A stretch of DNA of 64,000 bases. Source: Calditrichia bacterium (GTDB lineage: Bacteria > Calditrichota > Calditrichia > RBG-13-44-9 > J075). The notes under the pieces are model-generated. The model was not told the origin of the DNA. It made no database searches and saw nothing but the letters and a program-made list of their open reading frames with translations. The translations under genes were made by a program, and so were the position numbers. This document shows, in pieces, positions 18,275 through 27,300 of the stretch. The stretch covers positions 186,001 to 250,000 of the forward strand of contig JACKAP010000002.1 in NCBI GenBank assembly GCA_020635015.1, written 5' to 3'. Position 1 is the first letter of the stretch; each line of letters begins with the position of its first letter.

Positions 18275-20228
18275 CTACGCGTCTTTCATTCCGCATTCAT
18301 TTCCCTCCCGCACCTGCTCGCTGTCCCGGATCAGCGCCTGAATGGTCTCTTCGGAAAAATTCATGAAGTTCAATTCGGTAATAACCCCAGCAATTTGCCA
18401 TCGTTGACCACCGGCAGGCAGCCGATTTTATGTTTGCGCATCAACAGCAAGGCATCGATGGACAGCATTTCCGGGGTGACGGTATGGGGATTTTTGATCA
18501 TGACTTTTTTGATCGGCATGGTGCGGTCGAGGGCATCAGGATGGGCGCTGTAGAACTCCAGCAACACCCGGGTCGTCACCAGGCCGACCAGCTCGCCGCG
18601 GTCATTTTCCACCGGCAGATGGCGGAGATGTTTCCAGTTCATGATGTTGGCGGCAAAATGCACCGGATCTTCCGGGCGCACGGTATAAAGGTCCGAATAC
18701 ATAATCTGCCCGACGTTCCAGAAACGGTTGATCCAGCTCCCGGCTTCCTCGATCCGTACCGGCTTCCACTTATGCACCGGTTTGCCCGCCTTCTGCCGTT
18801 CCAGAATACCGGCGCTGATGGCGGCGCAGGCTTCGTAACGGGCATGCTTCTTGCGCAGACGGGTGAAGGAATCAAGCATCCAGGCCGCTCCGGTCTTGCC
18901 GGCACGCACCCGCTGTTCAACAATGCCCAGGTAGTGCTGGCGGTCTTTGGCCGAAATCTGTGCCTGCCGCAACCCCTCCTGTGCCACCGGCAGCAGCTCT
19001 TTGAGAATCAACTCCTGGGCGCTGACGGAAACGCCTTTGATCCATTTAAATTGCGATTGCAAGCCGTTGCGGGCGGCTAACAGGAAGTTCGTCTTGGCAT
19101 CATCGAAGGCCATCAGCCCGGCGATGTTGCGGTAATTCTCCGGGATGCCGGTCATTAACCCCAGCCAAAACGCCATATTGGCGATCTCATCTGCCACGGT
19201 CGGGCCGGCGGGCAGAATGCGATTCTCGATCCGCAGGTGAGGCTTGCCCTCGGTGATCCCGTAACAGGGCGGTTCCACTTGTATACCGTACCATTGTGTA
19301 TTTGCAGGGCTTTCAGCTCAGGCACCCGGCCGTCGGCAAGCTGCGCCAGGGCATCGGTTTCAATATCCGCCGCCACCAGCACCCGGTAGCGGGCGATGTC
19401 TTCCTGAAAGATCTCGGTGATCGATTTGCGCAGCCATTGGTGCCCGAAGGTGATCCGCGAGGCCTTCTCCCGCAGATCGCCGGTCGCACGCCGGGTGTCG
19501 ACCGATTGCTGAAAAAGGGCGATGCGGGTTTCTTCCCAGAGCCGCTTCCCCAGCAGCAGCGGCGAGTTGACCGCCCGCCGCCAGCACCGGCGCGGCGATC
19601 GCCTGCGCCCAGTTATATTCGCTGATGAAGCGTTCCGGAGGCACCTGCAGATGCATCTGAAAGCTGGTGTTGCAGCCCTCAAACATGATCGAATTATGCT
19701 TGGTGATCAGTTCATCTGCCCCCATAATGTGAAACTCGTGCGGCCCCCCTTTCAGCTTGTTCATCGCTTCGCTGAGGAGGTGATACCGGGGCAGCGGGGT
19801 AAGGTTTTCCAGTGATAGGTCGCTGCGTCGGATGGTCGGCAGAATCCCCACCAGAATAATATCCCTTGATGGTTTGCCGCCACCCCGGCAAGTTGCTCCA
19901 GATAACGCTTCAGCCGGCCGGCCATCTCCGAGAGGCAGTTATCGCGGAAGGGCAGCGGATCAAGGTTGATTTCCAGATTATAGCGGGAATGCTCGGTGGT
20001 AAAGTGATCGTCATCGATATCGGCCAGCACCTCCAGCGCCATCGGTGCCGGCCGCCAGTTGCGGTCGACCAGGCAGAGCTCCTGCTCCGCCCCGATCCGC
20101 CGGGCGCCGGAATCGAACATCCCCTTCGCCAGCATGTATTCCAATGCTTTGATATCGTTGATCAGGTGATACATAAATCGGCTGATATCCGCCTGATCCA
20201 TTGAGAGGGTAATCGCATGCTTCCCCAT
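18275..20228 (-). CDS. glutamate-cysteine ligase type 2-like protein fused to a CBS pair (frameshifted)
   Basis: The N-terminal two thirds match the GCS2/carboxylate-amine ligase family: ARRIGAEQELCLVD near residue 40, TTEHSRYNLEINLDPLPF, NSIMFEGCNTSFQMHLQVP, and HLRIENRILPAGPTVADEIA. These enzymes join an amino acid to the gamma-carboxyl of glutamate using ATP. The last about 150 residues hold two CBS domains (MYSDLYTVRPEDPVHFAANI ... LPVENDRGELVGLVT; VMIKNPHTVTPEMLSIDAL ... CLPVVNDGKLLGL), which usually bind adenine nucleotides and could regulate the enzyme. Frame changes lie near 19850, 19590, 19290 and 18380. The restored end is GNECGMKDA, with its TAG inside a repeat word. Confidence 0.85.
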
Positions 20229-20407
20229 GATGCACATGCCTTCGATAAGTCGGTTAAACATCGAACTGCCGCAATTACGGCAAGGTAAGCATATTTTTTT
20301 AGAAACAAATTCAAATACCTTCGCCGGTTGCAAAATCGGTCAGGCTGTGTTATCTTTGGGCGGTTTGAAAATATCCGTCAAACGGAGACAGAACGAACTT
20401 AATGACT

Positions 20408-20484
20408 GCCACAGAGGCACAGAGGGCACAGAGTAAGACGACTTTGTTGTTTTAGATTCTCTGTGAACTCTGTGCCTCTGTGGC
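20408..20484. repeat. inverted repeat of CCACAGAGGCACAGAG words
   Basis: Arms 20408-20433 and 20459-20484 are complementary at 24 of 26 positions (GCCACAGAGGCACAGAG... and its complement) around a 25-base loop. A second copy is at 62091-62188. It lies between the divergent GCS2-CBS and sulfotransferase genes. Confidence 0.92.
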
Positions 20485-20515
20485 TAAAAAAAAACAGAAT
20501 AAACAGTATCGGTTA

Positions 20516-21308
20516 ATGCTCAACAACTTCAAAAAATTTATCACGGCGCCACTACTGACCTTTTTCGGCCGGCGCCGGGCGGAGAGGATCTTTCGCGATC
20601 CGCCGGTGCTGATCGGCGGATGCGGCCGTTCCGGCACCAGCCTGCTGTTGTCGATTTTGGCCGCCCATCCCCAGGTCCTGGCCATTCCCACCGAGACCGG
20701 GGTATTCTCCAACTGGGAAACTGACCCCGCTGCGGCAGGGGCGTCGCCGGCCTGGCGCCCGCAGCGGATGGACCGGATCTACCGGTATATCCTCAGCCGC
20801 AGCATCCCCAACACCGTCACCCGCTATTGCGAAAAAACCCCAGTAACGTGCGCCATATCGAACAGATCCTGAATTTTTTCCAGGCCGGGTCAAGTTCATT
20901 CACCTGATCCGCGACGGCCGGGATGTGATGACCTCGGTTCACCCGGAGAATCCGGAAACCTACTGGGTGAACCCGGAACGCTGGGTCAGCGACGTGCGCA
21001 CCGGGCTGGCGCATCGGGCACTGCCGCAGTTGCTCACCATCAAATATGAAGACCTGATCCTGCAGCATCAGCAAACCATGCAGCAGGTGTGCGACTTTCT
21101 GGAAATCGAATACACCCCGGCGCTCAAATCCTGGTTCGAGCACTCCGACGTGCGCAAGAACCGCGCCTGGTTCCATCCCTTGAAGCAACTCCACCCCTCT
21201 TCGATCGGTAAATGGAAACAAGACAAATTCCGCTCCCGGGTGGCGGAGATTATGCAGGATGGCGAAGTGGTGAAGCTTTTGCGTGAGCTGGATTATCCCG
21301 TGAATTAA
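20516..21308 (+). CDS. sulfotransferase family protein (frameshifted)
   Basis: A PAPS-dependent sulfotransferase fold. The 5'-phosphosulfate loop is LIGGCGRSGTSLLLSIL and the 3'-phosphate site VKFIHLIRDGRDVMTSVHP, with a C-terminal LPQLLTIKYEDLILQ motif and DFLEIEYTP. The acceptor cannot be told from sequence; tyrosyl, polysaccharide or lipid targets are possible. Frame changes at about 20842 and 20882, both in C runs; restoring them gives KTPSNVRHIEQILNFFPGRVK. ATG 20516 is chosen, but an upstream GTG at 20480 inside the flanking inverted repeat is also open. About 264 residues. Confidence 0.88.
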
Positions 21309-21323
21309 GTTCCGCCAACTGGA

Positions 21324-21360
21324 TTGCACGCAGATATCACAGATTGGACAGATTTACACA
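21324..21360. repeat. single arm of the CGCAGATT repeat family
   Basis: TTGCACGCAGATATCACAGA continues with TTGGACAGATTTACACA. This is one arm of the long inverted repeats seen complete at 45394-45572 and 58275-58410. No matching second arm is seen here. Confidence 0.7.
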
Positions 21361-21431
21361 AATTTTGAAATTGAGGCATGGTATATGGTAATCATGTAGT
21401 CATCCAAGCATCCCAAACCCCAGGAACCATC

Positions 21432-22827
21432 ATGAACCCACTCACCCGTTTCTCACGCATTTGGCTGCCGGCGATACTGCTGGTGTCCGTCTACATCACT
21501 TCATCCTGCACAGCGGAGAAGGCGCCCGAACCGGAGTCCGCCCATTCGCAAGCTCAATCGGTGCAGCATCCCAAATGGAGCAAGAACCTGGCGATTTACG
21601 AGGCCAACATCCGTCAGTTTTCCGAAGCAGGCGATTTTAAATCGTTTGAAGCCTATTTGCCGGAGCTGCAGAAGATGGGCATCGGCATCGTGTGGCTGAT
21701 GCCGATTCATCCGATCGGTGAGTTGAACCGCAAGGGCACTATGGGCAGTTATTATTCGGTGCGGGATTATAAAGCGATCAATCCGGAGTTCGGCACCGCG
21801 GAGGATCTGCATCGCCTGGTAAACAAGGTGCACGAGCTGGGCATGTATGTGATCATCGACTGGGTGGCCAATCATACCGCCTGGGATCACCCCTGGACGG
21901 AAAGCCATCCGGAATTTTACACCCGGGATTCCTGGGAAATTTTGTTCCCCGGTGGCGGACTGGAGTGATGTGATCGACCTGGATTACGGCAATCCGGAGC
22001 TGCGCCGGGCGATGATTGATGCCCTGGCCTACTGGGTGCGGGAATTCAATATCGACGGCTACCGCTGCGATGTGGCGGCGATGGTGCCGACCGATTTCTG
22101 GCTGGCGGTGCGCGACACCCTGGACCGGATCAAGCCGGTATTCATGCTGGCGGAAGCCCATGAGCCGGAACTGCATGCCGCCTTTGATATGACCTACGGC
22201 TGGCAGTATAAAGACCTGATGAACAATATCGCCGCCGGCAAGCAATCAGCCGATGACCTCGACGATCATTACCGCAACGAGGAAATCGCGGAATATCCCT
22301 CCGATGCCTACCGGATGCTCTTCACCACCAATCACGATGAGAACTCCTGGCAGGGCACTGTTTTCGAACGCCTGGACGGAGGAGCGGAGGCCTTTGCGGT
22401 ATTCACCGGGGTGTTTCGCGGCATGCCCCTGCTTTACAGCGGGCAGGAAGCCGGCATGGACAAACGGCTGGCCTTTTTCGAGAAAGATCCCATCGAATGG
22501 CGCGAGCATCCGTTCCGGGAAGTCTACACCCGCCTGTTTAATCTAAAGCGGGAAAATCGCGCGCTATGGAACGGCGATGCCGGGGGTGATGTGCAGCGGC
22601 TGCAAAGCGATCAGGATAGTCTGATCTACAGCTTTATCCGGGAGAAAGACGGCGACAGGGTGGTGGCGCTATTCAATTTTTCTTCCGAAGCGCAAACCTT
22701 CACCATCGCCGCCCCCCAACTGGCCGGCACTTACCACGACGTGTTCAGCGGGGACAACGTGACCTTTTCCGAGCAGGAAACTTTCTCGCTGGACGCCTGG
22801 GGATACCGGGTGGTGGCGGGGAAATAG
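21432..22827 (+). CDS. GH13 alpha-amylase family lipoprotein (one frameshift)
   Basis: A lipid-anchored glycoside hydrolase acting on alpha-glucans. Signal peptide with lipobox VYITSSC, then the GH13 (beta/alpha)8 barrel. Conserved regions are YVIIDWVANHTAWD (region I), DGYRCDVAAMV (region II, nucleophile Asp), FMLAEAHEPELH (general acid Glu) and MLFTTNHDENSW (region IV, transition-state Asp). A C-terminal beta domain follows (VVALFNFSSEAQTFTI). One shift in a C run near 21948; removing one C restores FPVADWSDVIDLDYG. About 465 residues. AGGA lies upstream of the chosen ATG. Resembles small periplasmic maltogenic enzymes more than extracellular amylases. Confidence 0.94.
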
Positions 22828-22867
22828 TATCTTGATTCTGTGCATTGTAAATAAAGTTATTGCACTT

Positions 22868-22943
22868 ATAAACCGCCATTGGTTGTTGGTCGTTGGCTTT
22901 TGGGTACAACCGTTCTTGCCAATAACCAATGACCAACAACTAA
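22868..22943. repeat. TTGGTTATTGG word hairpin
   Basis: CATTGGTTGTTGGTCGTTGG pairs loosely with CCAATAACCAATGACCAACA at the other end, around a loop of about 25 bases. It belongs to the TTGG(T/G) word family also present at 26655, 29861 and 60846. Lies between the amylase and SDR genes. Confidence 0.75.
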
Positions 22944-22995
22944 GCGCTAATCCTGAATTTTCGGTTTCCCATTTGATTAAAACAGGATCATCACT

Positions 22996-23800
22996 ATGAG
23001 CTTAGATCGTCAGGAAAACCCGGTGGTACTGATCACCGGCGGGGGCAGCGGCATCGGCAAGGCCTGCGCCAAAGTCTTCCTGCGCGAGGGATACCGGGTG
23101 TTTATCAGCGGTAGGGATGCCGCCAGGTTGGAAACCGCGAGCACGGAACTGGCTTCCTCCGTATCGGGCGGTCCGGCGCCGGAATGGATAACGGCCGATG
23201 TCGCCGATCCGGCCCAGTGCGACCGCCTGCTGGAGACGGCCGACCGCCGTGCCGGGCGGATCGATGTGCTGATCAACAATGCGGCCTACTTCGATATCGG
23301 CCCCGCCCGGGAATTTTCGACGGAGCGCTGGCGGAAGATGTTCGATGTCAACGTGCACGGGGCTTTTACTGCGCGCAAGCCTTCGCCAATATCCTGATAC
23401 CGCAACAGCAAGAAGGAGTTATCCTCAACATCGGCAGCATCAGCGCCCGGATGAGCGCCGACGGTTACAGCGCCTATGCCGCCAGCAAGGCCGCCCTGAA
23501 CAGCCTCACCCGCTCCCTGGCAGTGGAATGGGCCGGTCACGGCATCCGGGTGAACTGCCTGGCCCCGGCCATACCAACACCGAAGGTATTCAGGAAGCAA
23601 TCGCCGCAAAGGAACTAAAGATCGACGACCTGCTGGCCAGCATCCCCCTGGGACGCATTGCCGAACCCGCCGAGGTGGCGGAGCTGGCGCTGTTCCTGGC
23701 CGGGGAAAAAGCGCGTTATCTGACCGGGCAGATTATCTACCTCGACGGCGGGCGCAGCGCCAACGGGAATTTTGTTAGAGGAGATCGGCATGAAAACTAA
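22996..23800 (+). CDS. short-chain dehydrogenase/reductase, possible pteridine reductase (frameshifted)
   Basis: Classical SDR with Rossmann motif VLITGGGSGIGKACA, LINNAAYFDIG (NNAG-type), the catalytic Ser region ILNIGSISARMS and YSAYAASKAALNSL (Tyr/Lys). The C-terminus is GQIIYLDGGRSANG. Frame changes near 23370 and 23570. About 267 residues. The end overlaps the start of the FolB-cupin gene (ATG at 23790, stop at 23800), so the two are translationally coupled. That context suggests a dihydropteridine or dihydromonapterin reductase role (FolM-like), but the sequence alone is a generic SDR. Confidence 0.9.
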
Positions 23801-24503
23801 CCCCCCTTCGCACGACCGGATCCGCATCGAAGGCCTGCGCATCGACTGCATTATCGGGGTCTACCCGGAAGAAGCGCTTCAGGAGCAGCCGATTGTGATG
23901 GATCTGGCGCTGGCGCTGGACCTCTCGCGGGCCGGGCGCAGCGGCAGCATCGCCGATACTTGTGATTATGACCGGATTTCCCGGGAAGTGGCGGCGCTGG
24001 TGGTATTTCGCAAATTCCGCCTGCTGGAAAATGCTGCTGAGGAGATTGCCGCGATGCTCTTCGGGCTGCATGCCCATCTTGACAACCTGTGGATTCGCAT
24101 CGAAAAACCCCGGGCGCTCCAGGGACGGGCACGCTGTGCCGCGGTGGAAATTTGGCGCAGCCGCAGCGATTTTCCCCGCACCACCGAGCAGACCGTCTTC
24201 GGGGAAGCGGAAATATTGCTGGAAACCCGGGAGGCCGGCCTCTACCTGCTGCACATTGATGCCGGCAAAGAGATTCCGCCTCATTATCACCGGGTGATGC
24301 GGGAGTTGGAGTGGCTGGCAGAGGGCGAGGTGCTACTACAGCAGAAACCAATAACCGGATTTAACCCGATCGCCTGGCCGAAAGGCGAGGTGCATACCTA
24401 CCGCAATACCAGTAAGCAACGCGCCACCCTCTTCTGCTGCGACGCCCCGCCGTTTATCCCGGAAGACGAGATCGTGGTTGGTGGGCCGTTGGATACCCAA
24501 TAG
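23790..24503 (+). CDS. folB: dihydroneopterin aldolase fused to a cupin domain
   Basis: Residues 1-125 form a FolB domain, which cleaves dihydroneopterin to 6-hydroxymethyl-dihydropterin in folate synthesis. Visible are IDCIIGVYPEEALQEQPIV (active-site Glu), DTCDYDRISREV and LWIRIEKPRAL (catalytic Lys). Residues about 135-237 form a cupin (REAGLYLLHIDAGKEIPPHYH ... MRELEWLAEGEVLL ... GEVHTYRNTSKQRATLFCCD). The frame is intact throughout, so the fusion is not an assembly artefact of a shift. GAGGAG precedes the start, within the end of the SDR gene. The cupin may bind a metal or small ligand; its role is unknown. Confidence 0.92.
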   Translation: MKTNPPSHDRIRIEGLRIDCIIGVYPEEALQEQPIVMDLALALDLSRAGRSGSIADTCDYDRISREVAALVVFRKFRLLENAAEEIAAMLFGLHAHLDNLWIRIEKPRALQGRARCAAVEIWRSRSDFPRTTEQTVFGEAEILLETREAGLYLLHIDAGKEIPPHYHRVMRELEWLAEGEVLLQQKPITGFNPIAWPKGEVHTYRNTSKQRATLFCCDAPPFIPEDEIVVGGPLDTQ

Positions 24504-24627
24504 AACGCGGATGACACGGATTTACGCGGATTTTTTATTCATTGAAAGACAAAACACCAAATCTGATTTGGAAGGGCGAAGCAACCCAAAAATAATCCGC
24601 GTAAATCCGTGTCATCCGCGTTCTATT
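24499..24627. repeat. 34-bp perfect inverted repeat, CGGATGACACGGATT family
   Basis: Arms 24499-24532 and 24594-24627 are perfectly complementary (AATAGAACGCGGATGACACG...), with a 61-base loop. The stop codon TAG of the FolB-cupin gene (24501-24503) lies inside the left arm, so the repeat begins within the last codons of the gene. Confidence 0.95.
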
Positions 24628-24667
24628 AAAAACTGGCCGGGTACCGCGAATTCAATTTAGAACTCCC

Positions 24668-25477
24668 CTATAAATAAGGTTCAAGATCCTTTTCTACCCG
24701 CGCCCGGAAATCCGGATCGCTCATCGAGAGCGTATGCCCGTTAGCGGCCGCACCGAAGTGGCTGGCCAGCCAGAGGATCGCTCGCGCCGGGATCTCCGGC
24801 GGCAGCAGTTCGCCGCGGCGGTGCACCTCGCGCCATTCGTCTCCCCGGGGAAATTGGGCCGGATCGCTATCGCGAATCTCTACCTGCATCGCGGTATCCA
24901 CTTTGCCGGGGCGCAGGGCAGCGGCCACAATTCCGCTGCCGGCCAGTTCCTCCGCCAGGGTGCCGCAGAACCGCTCCAACCCCGCCTTGCTGCTATTGTA
25001 GGCGCTGGTGCCGGTGAGGTTCTTCACCGCCACACCGGAGGAGATGAAGATGATCCGCCCACTCGGCCGGCGCAGCGTTTCCCGGCACCGCCGCCCGGGT
25101 GCAGAGATAGCTGCCGAAGAGGTTGATCTCCAGCAGGCGCCGCCACTCGGCCGGATCGGTTTCCCACACCTTGCCGAAGGGTTGGATCACCGACGCATTA
25201 TTGACCAGGATGTCGACCGAACCGAAAGCTCGCTCGCCTTTCGCGAAGAGGCGTGTCACGTCATCCTCCCGGCTGATGTCAGCAGGCACCGCCAGCGCCG
25301 CGCCGCCCTGCTGAGTGATCTCCCCGACCAGCTCGTGCAAAGCAGCACCCGAACGGGCAGCCAGCACCACCTTAGCCCCGGCGGCTTGCGCCAGCAGCAG
25401 CGCCGCCGCCCGTCCGATCCCCGACTGGCCCCGGTGATCAGGGCGGTTTGGTTTTGCAGTAATCTTGCGTTTTTCAT
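24668..25477 (-). CDS. short-chain dehydrogenase/reductase (frameshifted)
   Basis: A second SDR: TALITGASRG (cofactor loop), VDILVNNASVIQPFG, GTSAYNSSKAGLERF (Tyr/Lys pair) and AALRPGKVDTAMQ. Frame changes lie near 25425 (just after the glycine loop) and 25080. Restored length about 268 residues. A strong AGGAGG sits at 25485-25490, seven bases before the ATG at 25477. Convergent with the folB operon and divergent from the ROK gene. Typical of 3-ketoacyl or sugar-alcohol reductases; the substrate is not predictable. Confidence 0.9.
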
Positions 25478-25553
25478 ATAATCCTCCTGTCGACCAAGAT
25501 CAAACAATAATATATTATCGTTGAAAATCAAAACATTCAGCGAGAATCATCTT

Positions 25554-26474
25554 ATGCATACCTCCGATCAAAATCCATCTTCTTCTCCGCAGACACCGGC
25601 GTTTTACATCGCCCTGGACATCGGCGGCAGTAAAATCCTGGCGGCGCGGGGGATGCGCGCGGGCAGATCCTGGAGCGGTTGCGGGCGGAGACGCCGTTAG
25701 CGCTGGAAGCGGGCCTGGATCTGCTCCGCGATATGACGGCACAGCTCTGCGACGGCGCCGTGCCGCAGGCCATCGGCGCGGCAATCGGCGGCCCCCTGGA
25801 TTACCACCGCGGAATCGTCTCTCCCCTGCACCAGCCGGAATGGCGGGAGGTGCCGCTGAAAGCGATCATGGAGAGCGCATTCAACTGCCCGTTTTATGTC
25901 GATGTCGATACCAACGCCGCCGCTTTCGGGGAGTATCACTTAGGCGATTGCACTTCGCCGAGGCTCCTCTACCTGACCCTCAGCACCGGCATGGGCGGGG
26001 GGCTGCTGCTCGATGGCCGGATCTACCGCGGAATGAATGACGCACACCCGGAAGTGGGCCACCAGGCGATTCCCTTCCGCTGCGCCCATCCGGAGCGAGT
26101 ACACTGCGAATGCGGCGCGCCTGACTGCCTGGAGGGGCTGATCTCCGGCAACGCCATCCGGAGGATCTACCGCAAGCCGGCGGAACAGCTCACCCCGGCA
26201 GAATGGGAAGAGGTGGGCTACAACCTGGGCCAGGGACTGCGTAACCTGGCGGCGATCTACGCTCCGGAAGTGATCCTCCTGGGGGGCGGGGTGGCCATCG
26301 GCGCGGGCGAAAAGCTGCTCGCTCCAGCCCGCCAGGTGCTCCGGAAACACTTGCGGCTGGTACCGGTGCCGCAAATCCGCATGAGTTTCCCTGGGGTACG
26401 ATGCCGCATTAACCGGCGCCCTGGCCCTGGCGATTCATGGGGCGGAATTCCATACGGCAATCGGACCAGACTGA
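25554..26474 (+). CDS. ROK family sugar kinase (frameshifted)
   Basis: A glucokinase/NagK/transcription-repressor (ROK) fold enzyme. Phosphate-1 loop ALDIGGSKILAA, catalytic Asp region FYVDVDTNAAAFGEY, phosphate-2 LTLSTGMGGGLLLDG, the ROK signature HPEVGHQAI with His, and the zinc-binding CECGAPDCLEGL. The adenosine motif is VILLGGGVAIG. No N-terminal helix-turn-helix, so a kinase rather than a repressor. Frame changes near 25655 and 26395; the restored end is FHTAIGPD with TGA at 26474. About 306 residues. Substrate may be glucose, N-acetylglucosamine or N-acetylmannosamine. Confidence 0.92.
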
Positions 26475-26482
26475 ATTGTTAT

Positions 26483-26722
26483 TGATGTTGGGTGTTGGGC
26501 GTTGGGTGTTGGGGGTTGGGTGTTGGGGGTTGGGTGTTGGGGGTTGGGGTTGGGGGTTGGGGGTTGGGGGGGGGGTTGGGGGTTGGGGGTTGGGGGTTGG
26601 GGGTTGGGGGTTGGGGGTTGGGGTTGGGGGTTGGTATGAAGTATACTACCTGAGAGCTAAAAACCAATAGCTAAAAACCAATAACCAAAACCAATAACCA
26701 ATAACCAACAACAAACCAATCA
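26483..26722. repeat. G-rich TTGGGGG tandem and AACCAATA words
   Basis: Roughly 145 bases (26487-26632) are almost pure GTTGGGGGTT heptamers, about 20 units, strongly G-quadruplex forming on the plus strand. After 20 bases come AACCAATAACCAAAACC words (26655-26722), which can pair with the G-rich run. Sits between convergent genes, the ROK kinase and the deoxyribosyltransferase-like gene, and touches the latter's stop. Confidence 0.93.
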
Positions 26723-27193
26723 CACATCTTCACCGTAACGCGTCTTCAAAAAATCTTTCAATAGCGAAAAATCTTCAAACATCTCGCTGGTGCAGCCGAT
26801 GATCCAGCTGCTGATCTGCGGCCGCTGCAAGTGATGCACCATATATACCGGGATGCGATGATGATAGGCCATGGTTAACTCCCCGTGAGTGCCGCCGCCA
26901 CCGTTCAGAACATACTGATCCCACAGGCAGATGATGTAGTCGGTATGATTGAGCAGATGATGGATATCAAACTCGATCAGCTTGCGCACGGTTTGCCGGA
27001 AACGCGCCGGATCGCTGGTTTTCCACTCCCGCAGATGCCGCTGCTCCTCCGGTGTCAGCACCCGATGTTCCTCAACACAGGGATTGAAAACCCGGTGCCT
27101 TAGTTCGCCGGTGAGAAAATGCGACAGCTCCTCCCGCCAGCCGCACCCTCCATCCGGGGCATGCTCCATTGCACCGGCCAAGTAGACCTGCAT
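26720..27193 (-). CDS. nucleoside 2-deoxyribosyltransferase-like protein
   Basis: A 157-residue protein with the fold signature of the NDT family: MQVYLAGAME at the N-terminus, IEFDIHHLLNHTDYIICLWD (Asp region), GGGGTHGELTMAYHHRIPVYM (the GT-x-E motif with catalytic Glu). The C-terminal half after residue 120 (WIIGCTSEMFEDFSLLKDFL) is helical. The frame is intact. A true NDT would swap bases between deoxynucleosides; many relatives have unknown targets. GGAGAAACCC lies upstream of the ATG. Confidence 0.75.
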   Translation of the reverse strand: MQVYLAGAMEHAPDGGCGWREELSHFLTGELRHRVFNPCVEEHRVLTPEEQRHLREWKTSDPARFRQTVRKLIEFDIHHLLNHTDYIICLWDQYVLNGGGGTHGELTMAYHHRIPVYMVHHLQRPQISSWIIGCTSEMFEDFSLLKDFLKTRYGEDV

Positions 27194-27210
27194 GGGTTTC
27201 TCCTAAAAAA

Positions 27211-27300
27211 TCTTTGTTGATGGGTTAATGGGTTATTGGGTTAACGGGTTTTTGGAAATCTGTGGACGTGCACGTGGAGTCGAGTCGCGACTCGACCCTA
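27211..27300. repeat. GGGTTAAT tandem plus TCGCGA palindrome
   Basis: Words GATGGGTTAATGGGTTATTGG (27217-27248) are followed by an 18-bp palindrome GTCGAGTCGCGACTCGAC (27279-27296) and CCCTACA. It is a diverged third copy of the composite element at 88-205 and 32800-32930. The TAG stop of the transglycosylase gene is read from its CCCTACA end. Confidence 0.85.

Noticed and set aside
20480..20515. GTG start of the sulfotransferase at 20480
   Set aside because: It lies in the arm of an inverted repeat and adds a Lys-rich stretch from a run of A's; the ATG at 20516 is preferred although its ribosome binding site is weak.
26487..26632. True telomere or linear chromosome end
   Set aside because: The tract lies between two convergent genes with normal sequence on both sides.
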